In this document: positions 57,343 through 64,000 of the stretch, piece after piece
Layout of the letters: each line of letters starts with the position of its first letter
Position numbering within the stretch: the first letter of the stretch is position 1
Assembly (NCBI RefSeq): GCF_003151255.1
Contig: NZ_CP029481.1
Span: forward strand, 558,001 to 622,000
From: Microvirga sp. 17 mud 1-3
GTDB lineage: Bacteria; Pseudomonadota; Alphaproteobacteria; Rhizobiales; Beijerinckiaceae
Reading direction: 5' to 3'
DNA: 64,000 nucleotides
Notes under the pieces: generated by a model
The model's database searches: none
What the model was told of the DNA's origin: nothing
What the model saw: only the letters and a program-made list of their open reading frames with translations
Translations under genes and position numbers: made by a program

Positions 57343-58239
57343 TCAGGGCTTCTTCTGCTCGACCAGGTTGCCCTTGTCGTCGAGCTTCTCAATCTTGGCG
57401 TCCTTGCGCAGGCCGACGATCAGGTCCTGCTGGGCCTTGCGCTCCAGATAGGCGTTCACCTGGTCCTTCATCTCGTCGAAGGACGGGACGGGCTTGGCGC
57501 GCCGCTCCTCGACCTTGATCACGTGCCAGCCGAACTGGGACTTGACCGGGTCGGAGATCTCGCCGGGCTTGAGCTTGAAGGCGGCCTCGGCGAAGGGCTC
57601 GACCATGCGGTCCTTGGTGAAGAAGCCGAGATCGCCCCCGTCGGTCTTGGAGCCCGGGTCCTTCGAAAGCTCGCCCGCGACCTTGGCGAAGTCCTCTCCG
57701 CCCTTCACGCGGGCGGCCGCCTTCTTGGCATCCTCTTCGTTGTCCACGAGGATGTGGCGGGCATGGACCTCCTCTTCGGGGGTCATGTTCTTGGCGGTCT
57801 CGTCATAGAGCTTCTTGGCCGCCTCGGGGGTCACGGCCTTGCGGGCCTCCTGGTCGAGATACTCGTCGAGGAGGGTCTTGTCCCGGTTATAGGCCAGCTT
57901 GCGGGCGAAATCGGGGTTGTCGCCCACCTTGGCGGTCTCAGCAGCCTTGGCGCCGAGCTTGAGATCGATGAGGTAGCTGATCAGGAGCTCGCGCTTCTGC
58001 TCTTCCGGGATGCTCGGCAGCTGCAGGGCCGGGTCGGAGGCCGCCACGGCGAGGTCCGCTTCGGTGATGTCCTGGCCGTTGACCCGGGCGACGACCTTGT
58101 TGCCCGCCGGGGCAGTGGCCGCTGGGGCGGCCGGAGCCGCCGCGGGGGCTGTCCCCTGGGCAAAGGCCACGCCTGCCGTCAGGGGAAGGGCGACGCCGAG
58201 AGCCAAAACGCCCCTGCGCAGCGATGGTGAAACTGACAT
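57343..58239 (-). CDS. Periplasmic parvulin-type peptidyl-prolyl isomerase
   Basis: A 298-residue secreted folding catalyst (PrsA/SurA-like). The signal peptide LGVALPLTAGVAFAQ is followed by an Ala/Pro linker. A helical SurA_N-like region (about 45-150) and the PpiC domain (about 155-250) follow, with EEEVHARHILVDNEEDAKK, GGDLGFFTKDRMVEPFAE and SQFGWHVIKVEE. ATG 58239 has a good ribosome site (GAGAGGATCAG). It faces secA divergently; both belong to protein export and folding. Confidence 0.92.
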   Translation of the reverse strand: MSVSPSLRRGVLALGVALPLTAGVAFAQGTAPAAAPAAPAATAPAGNKVVARVNGQDITEADLAVAASDPALQLPSIPEEQKRELLISYLIDLKLGAKAAETAKVGDNPDFARKLAYNRDKTLLDEYLDQEARKAVTPEAAKKLYDETAKNMTPEEEVHARHILVDNEEDAKKAAARVKGGEDFAKVAGELSKDPGSKTDGGDLGFFTKDRMVEPFAEAAFKLKPGEISDPVKSQFGWHVIKVEERRAKPVPSFDEMKDQVNAYLERKAQQDLIVGLRKDAKIEKLDDKGNLVEQKKP

Positions 58240-58508
58240 GTCTGATCCTCTCATGGGTATCGCCCACTGTCCCGTGGACCGATGACCGAGTTCATTGCCG
58301 TTTGCAAGCGACAGCCTATCTGTGGCACATCCGCGCCGGCGCGGATGGCCGGTGCCGAGCCGGCTGGGCGCCATGGGAGCGGGTCTCGAACGGGTCTTGG
58401 ATATGCGCCCTCCTGGCGCAGTCTTTTAGATGCGCTCCTGCATAATTAAGTCTATAACGCGGCTCAAATTAACGTTTCTCCAGAATCCCAGAAGTCTGAA
58501 GGCTCTCG

Positions 58509-61298
<2,790 letters not shown>

Positions 61299-61321
61299 CG
61301 GCCTCAACAATTATCGAAGTT

Positions 61322-61353
61322 AAAGCCCGGCCCAGCGGCCGGGCTTTTCCTTT
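61322..61353 (+). terminator. Rho-independent terminator after secA
   Basis: AAAGCCCGGCC (61322-61332) pairs with GGCCGGGCTTT (61337-61347), followed by TCCTTT. Confidence 0.85.
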
Positions 61354-61438
61354 GGGGCGGTACCCGTGGTCCGGCATAAGGGCTTGCGTCACAGGGTGAC
61401 CGTGGAGAAGCTGACGGCTTCAGCACGCGAGAAGCCGC

Positions 61439-61768
61439 ATGACCCCTGATGATGTCCGCCGCCTTGCCCTCGCGCTTCCGGAAACGGTCGAGGGCATGCA
61501 CATGAACCATCCGGATTTTCGTGTCGGCGGAAAGGTTTTCGCGACCCTGTGGCCGGACGAGAAGCGCGCCGTCGTCAGGCTCGAGCCGGACCACCAGCGG
61601 ATGCTCGTGGAAAGCGAGCCCGCGGTCTTCGCGGCTGTGCCGGGAGGCTGGGGTCTCAAGGGCTGGACGAACGTCATGCTGGCGGAGAGCGACGAGGCAG
61701 GCCTGAGAAGCGCCCTTGCGGCCGCCTGGCGGAATGTGGCGCCCAGGCGCCTCCATGCTCGGCTGTGA
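61439..61768 (+). CDS. MmcQ/YjbR family protein
   Basis: A 109-residue protein of the MmcQ/YjbR (CyaY-like fold) family, often labelled DNA-binding without firm proof. Motifs seen: ALPETVEGMHMNHPDFRVGGKVFATL and GGWGLKGWTNVMLAE, the latter with the family Trp-rich turn. It lies alone after secA; its own promoter is not obvious. Function is unknown. Confidence 0.85.
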   Translation: MTPDDVRRLALALPETVEGMHMNHPDFRVGGKVFATLWPDEKRAVVRLEPDHQRMLVESEPAVFAAVPGGWGLKGWTNVMLAESDEAGLRSALAAAWRNVAPRRLHARL

Positions 61769-61831
61769 GCCCGGGGCGTCCTGCATTTTCGGTCCGTGAA
61801 CCGGTTCCCACATCGCGTGAGAATGCTCTAC

Positions 61832-61878
61832 AGCATCGGACCCAAAAGTGGACCCACTTTTGGGATCAATCCGATGCT
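61832..61878. repeat. Perfect palindrome upstream of the sigma factor gene
   Basis: AGCATCGGA (61832-61840) with TCCGATGCT (61870-61878), and inside it CCCAAAAGTG with CACTTTTGGG, form a near-perfect nested hairpin. It is related in layout to the GAGCATC element that follows at 61893. Confidence 0.75.
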
Positions 61879-61892
61879 TCTTCTCTGGGCTG

Positions 61893-61941
61893 GAGCATCG
61901 TTCGGGGCGGAAAACCGGGTCCACTTTTCCGCACGATGCTC
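61893..61941. repeat. GAGCATC palindromic repeat, copy B
   Basis: GAGCATCGT (61893-61901) and ACGATGCTC (61933-61941) enclose GCGGAAAA and TTTTCCGC, with core GGGTCCACTTTTCCGC shared with copy A at 29859. It ends 30 bases before the sigma factor start. Confidence 0.8.
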
Positions 61942-61971
61942 TAGTCTGGACGGAATGGAGGTCGCAACGTC

Positions 61972-62478
61972 CTGCCCCGCTCGATCGATACCTTTCTCGT
62001 CTCGGCCTGGCCCCGTCTTCTGGGATATGCCCTGAAGCTGACGCGCGAGCCGGACACGGCGCGTGACCTGATGCAGCAATCGGCCCTTCGGGCGTTGTCG
62101 TCCCGCGAAAGCCCGTCCGACGAGAAGGCCGCCCTGGCATGGCTGTTCACGATCATCCGCAATGTCTGGATCGACCAGACCCGCCGGCGCGCCGTGAGGG
62201 ACCTTGCGGAAACCGGGCCGGAAGATGAGGCCCCGGGGTCGTTTCGCGATGACATGATTACGACCCTCGCCGTGAAACAGGCGTTGTCCGCCCTTTGCCC
62301 GACCGACCGGCAGGTGCTGATGCTGGTCGATCTCGAGGGCCGGACCTACCGGGAGGCGGCCGCCATCATGGGGGTGCCGACCGGCACGGTCATGAGCCGC
62401 CTGTCCCGCGCGCGTTCGCGCATGTTGGCGGCCATCGCGGCCGATCCGGCCCAAAACCCCGACCGGGAGACCCGCTGA
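61972..62478 (+). CDS. ECF-type RNA polymerase sigma factor, apparent CTG start
   Basis: A sigma-70 family ECF factor of about 168 residues with region 2 (LTREPDTARDLMQQSALRAL, LAWLFTIIRNVWIDQTRRR) and region 4 (PTDRQVLMLVDLEGRTYREA, VPTGTVMSRLSRARSRM). The first in-frame ATG is at 62071, which would delete the start of region 2 and is too late. The only start codon giving a complete region 2 is CTG 61972, behind GGAGG (61957-61961). CTG is a rare start, or the true start may lie in another frame at ATG 61955, disrupted by a frameshift. It probably partners with the anti-sigma gene. Confidence 0.8.
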   Translation: MPRSIDTFLVSAWPRLLGYALKLTREPDTARDLMQQSALRALSSRESPSDEKAALAWLFTIIRNVWIDQTRRRAVRDLAETGPEDEAPGSFRDDMITTLAVKQALSALCPTDRQVLMLVDLEGRTYREAAAIMGVPTGTVMSRLSRARSRMLAAIAADPAQNPDRETR

Positions 62479-63202
62479 TGTGGGAGGCGATCAACGCCTA
62501 TGTGGATGGCGAACTCTCGCCGGAGGAGGCCGAGGCGATGGCCGAACGTGCGGCGCAGGATCCGGAGCTGCGGGCCCGGATCGCGACCCTGTCCCGCCTG
62601 AAGTCCGCCACGGCGCAGGCGCTGCACGAGAGACGGCCTGCGCACGCCGCTCGCTCCTCCCGGCTCGTCTGGGGGCATTGGCCGTCGTGGCGGCCCTGTC
62701 CCTGACGGTCATGGGGCCGATGACCGGTTCCTTTACGTTCGGCGATGGGGAGAGGCCGGTCGAGCTCTATCGCAGCTGGCTCGCCGGAACCGAGCCGGCG
62801 GGCGTTCCCGTATCGAGCCATGTCGAGGTCGCAGCCTGGCACGGGGCTCCGCCCGATCTGGGAGCCGCGCATCTCGAGCTTGTCCGTGCGATCCCGGACG
62901 AACGTTCCGGCCGTGGATTTCTTCTCGGATATCAGGGTCCGCATGGGTGCCGCGTCGGGCTCTGGATCGGCCGCTCGGCCGACATGCCGCGGCAGGGTGC
63001 GGACAGGCGCGAGAACGGCATCCGGATCGTCGGTTGGGAGGTCGACGAAACGGGCTTCCTGCTCCTGACCCACGGCATGGACGATGCCCGCCTGGCCGCG
63101 CTCTCCGATGCTCTGGAGAGGCTCACGCACCGGGCCGATCCGGGCCAGGTGCGCATCGCCTTGGGCCAGAGTGCCGAACGGGGCGCGCCTTGCGCGGGCT
63201 GA
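62478..63202 (+). pseudogene. Anti-sigma factor, frameshifted
   Basis: Its ATG overlaps the sigma stop (TGATG). The first frame encodes the anti-sigma N-terminal domain (MWEAINAYVDGELSPEEAEA, about 55 residues), but stops at 62705. The -1 frame, open to 63202, continues with the expected membrane segment (RLGALAVVAALSLTVMG) and a periplasmic domain of about 165 residues (ELYRSWLAGTEPAGVPVSSH and further). A single-base loss between about 62630 and 62665 explains this. It could be a sequencing error at a homopolymer (GGGGG at 62670), a mutation, or programmed slippage. No zinc-binding HX3CXXC motif is seen. Confidence 0.7.
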
Positions 63203-63327
63203 CCGCCAAGATTTTTTCGCGGCCGACCGAATAAACGGGCGGCCTCGCGCGTCTCTTCTCTCAAGGCACCCGTCGGCCGGTACTCCGGAGGCGGGTTGCG
63301 CAACAACGACAAGGGAGGGGAGCGCTC

Positions 63328-64000
63328 ATGCTCGACAGACGGGAACTTCTCAGGCGGGCGGGAGCCGGAATGCTCGCCCTCGGCGGCAGCACGCTGACCG
63401 GATCGCTCAAGGCCCTGGCCGCCGATATGGTCACACTCCCCTTTGGGAATGGCGAGCGGCCCCTCGTCAAATATCCCGGCAAGCGGCCGCTGATCCAGAT
63501 GACCGCGCGGCCTCCGCAGCTCGAGACTCCGTTCTCGGTTTTCAATGAGGGCGTCATCACGCCGAATGACGCCTTCTTCGTCCGTTACCACCTCGCGGAT
63601 ATTCCGCTCTCGATCGATCCGGAAACCTACCGGCTCGAGATCAAGGGCAAGGTGGAGAAGTCGCTCTCCCTTTCTCTGGCCGACCTCAAGGCCATGGATG
63701 CGGTCGAGATCGTCGCAGTGAACCAGTGCTCGGGCAACAGCCGTGGCCTCGTGGAGCCGCGAGTCGCCGGCGGCCAGCTTGCCAATGGCGCCATGGGCAA
63801 TGCGCGCTGGAAGGGCGTGCCCCTCAAGGCTGTGCTCGACAAGGCCGGCGTGCAGGCGGGGGCGCGCCAGGTGACCTTCAACGGTCTCGACGGGCCGGTC
63901 GTCCCGGAGACGCCGGACTTCGTCAAGGCGCTCGACATCGATCACGCGCGGGACGGCGAGGTCATGATCGCCTATGCGATGAACGGCGAGGACCTGCCCT
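63328..64000 (+). CDS. Sulfite oxidase-family molybdenum oxidoreductase (partial, Tat-exported)
   Basis: The first 224 residues of an enzyme cut by the window end. A Tat-type signal (MLDRRELLRRAGAGMLALGG) ends near ALAAD. The domain then begins with PPQLETPFSVFNEGVITPND and FFVRYHLADIPLSIDPETYR. The molybdenum-binding Cys is Cys134 in AVNQCSGNSRG. It resembles bacterial SorA sulfite dehydrogenases; a different substrate is possible. A strong ribosome site (AAGGGAGGGGAG) precedes ATG 63328. It follows the sigma/anti-sigma pair and may be their target, which is inference. Confidence 0.85.
   Translation, partial: MLDRRELLRRAGAGMLALGGSTLTGSLKALAADMVTLPFGNGERPLVKYPGKRPLIQMTARPPQLETPFSVFNEGVITPNDAFFVRYHLADIPLSIDPETYRLEIKGKVEKSLSLSLADLKAMDAVEIVAVNQCSGNSRGLVEPRVAGGQLANGAMGNARWKGVPLKAVLDKAGVQAGARQVTFNGLDGPVVPETPDFVKALDIDHARDGEVMIAYAMNGEDLP

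Overview
The window is a G+C-rich chromosomal segment of an alphaproteobacterium of the order Hyphomicrobiales (Rhizobiales). A Methylobacteriaceae/Microvirga-like genome fits best. This placement is inferred from gene content and order (argJ-ppiC-secA; ubiG/lysC-ptsP-prfA-prmC; ftsE-ftsX-ydcF-plsC; aroK-aroB-CorC beside xerD), from the DUF4167, DUF2125 and DUF1178 families, from an NdvA-type glucan exporter, from GGAAC-N16/17-CGTT general-stress promoters and from rhizobial-type palindromic intergenic repeats. I see no prophage, insertion sequence, CRISPR array, tRNA or rRNA gene.

Layout. 0-9 kb: a GH2 glycosidase, a stress-type small membrane protein, an MscS-type channel with a CAP lipoprotein, and the cyclic glucan exporter. 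9-13.3 kb: CorC-like protein, aroB and aroK on the minus strand, facing a small membrane ORF coupled to xerD, then a KGG stress protein. 13.3-19.3 kb: metX-metW, divergent from the chorismate mutase-hisC-tyrA aromatic operon, then DUF2125. 19.4-25 kb: chaC, an apparently leaderless gene, the ftsE-ftsX-ydcF-plsC operon and hpt. 25-31 kb: tspO, a trans-sulfuration enzyme, a frameshifted CpdB-like nucleotidase, a YihY membrane protein and an EamA exporter. 31-37.7 kb: a stress islet (54-aa protein, orphan TRAP binding protein, 208-aa disordered protein, DUF4142, ClpB and two small proteins), several of whose genes have EcfG-type promoter motifs. 37.8-51 kb: MOSC, DUF4167, prmC, prfA, ptsP, lysC, ubiG, nhaA and a housekeeping run ending in comF. 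51-61.8 kb: methyltransferase, DUF427, Mpo1-like, AlaX, EamA, mutT, a small secreted protein, argJ, parvulin, secA and a YjbR protein. 61.8-64 kb: paired palindromes, an ECF sigma factor with a non-canonical start, its frameshifted anti-sigma factor and the start of a Tat-exported sulfite-oxidase-family enzyme cut by the window end.

Most genes are core metabolism. The least explained features are: (1) a set of small stress-type genes sharing GGAAC-N16/17-CGTT promoters; (2) a three-copy family of ~148-bp inverted-repeat elements ending in CGTCATTCCGGG; (3) a second palindrome family whose copies abut an ECF sigma operon and create a false start codon for the YihY gene; (4) two genes broken by apparent single-base deletions; and (5) a gene whose sigma-70 promoter sits so close to its ATG that the message should be leaderless. 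I found no clear-cut novel multi-gene system such as a defence island.
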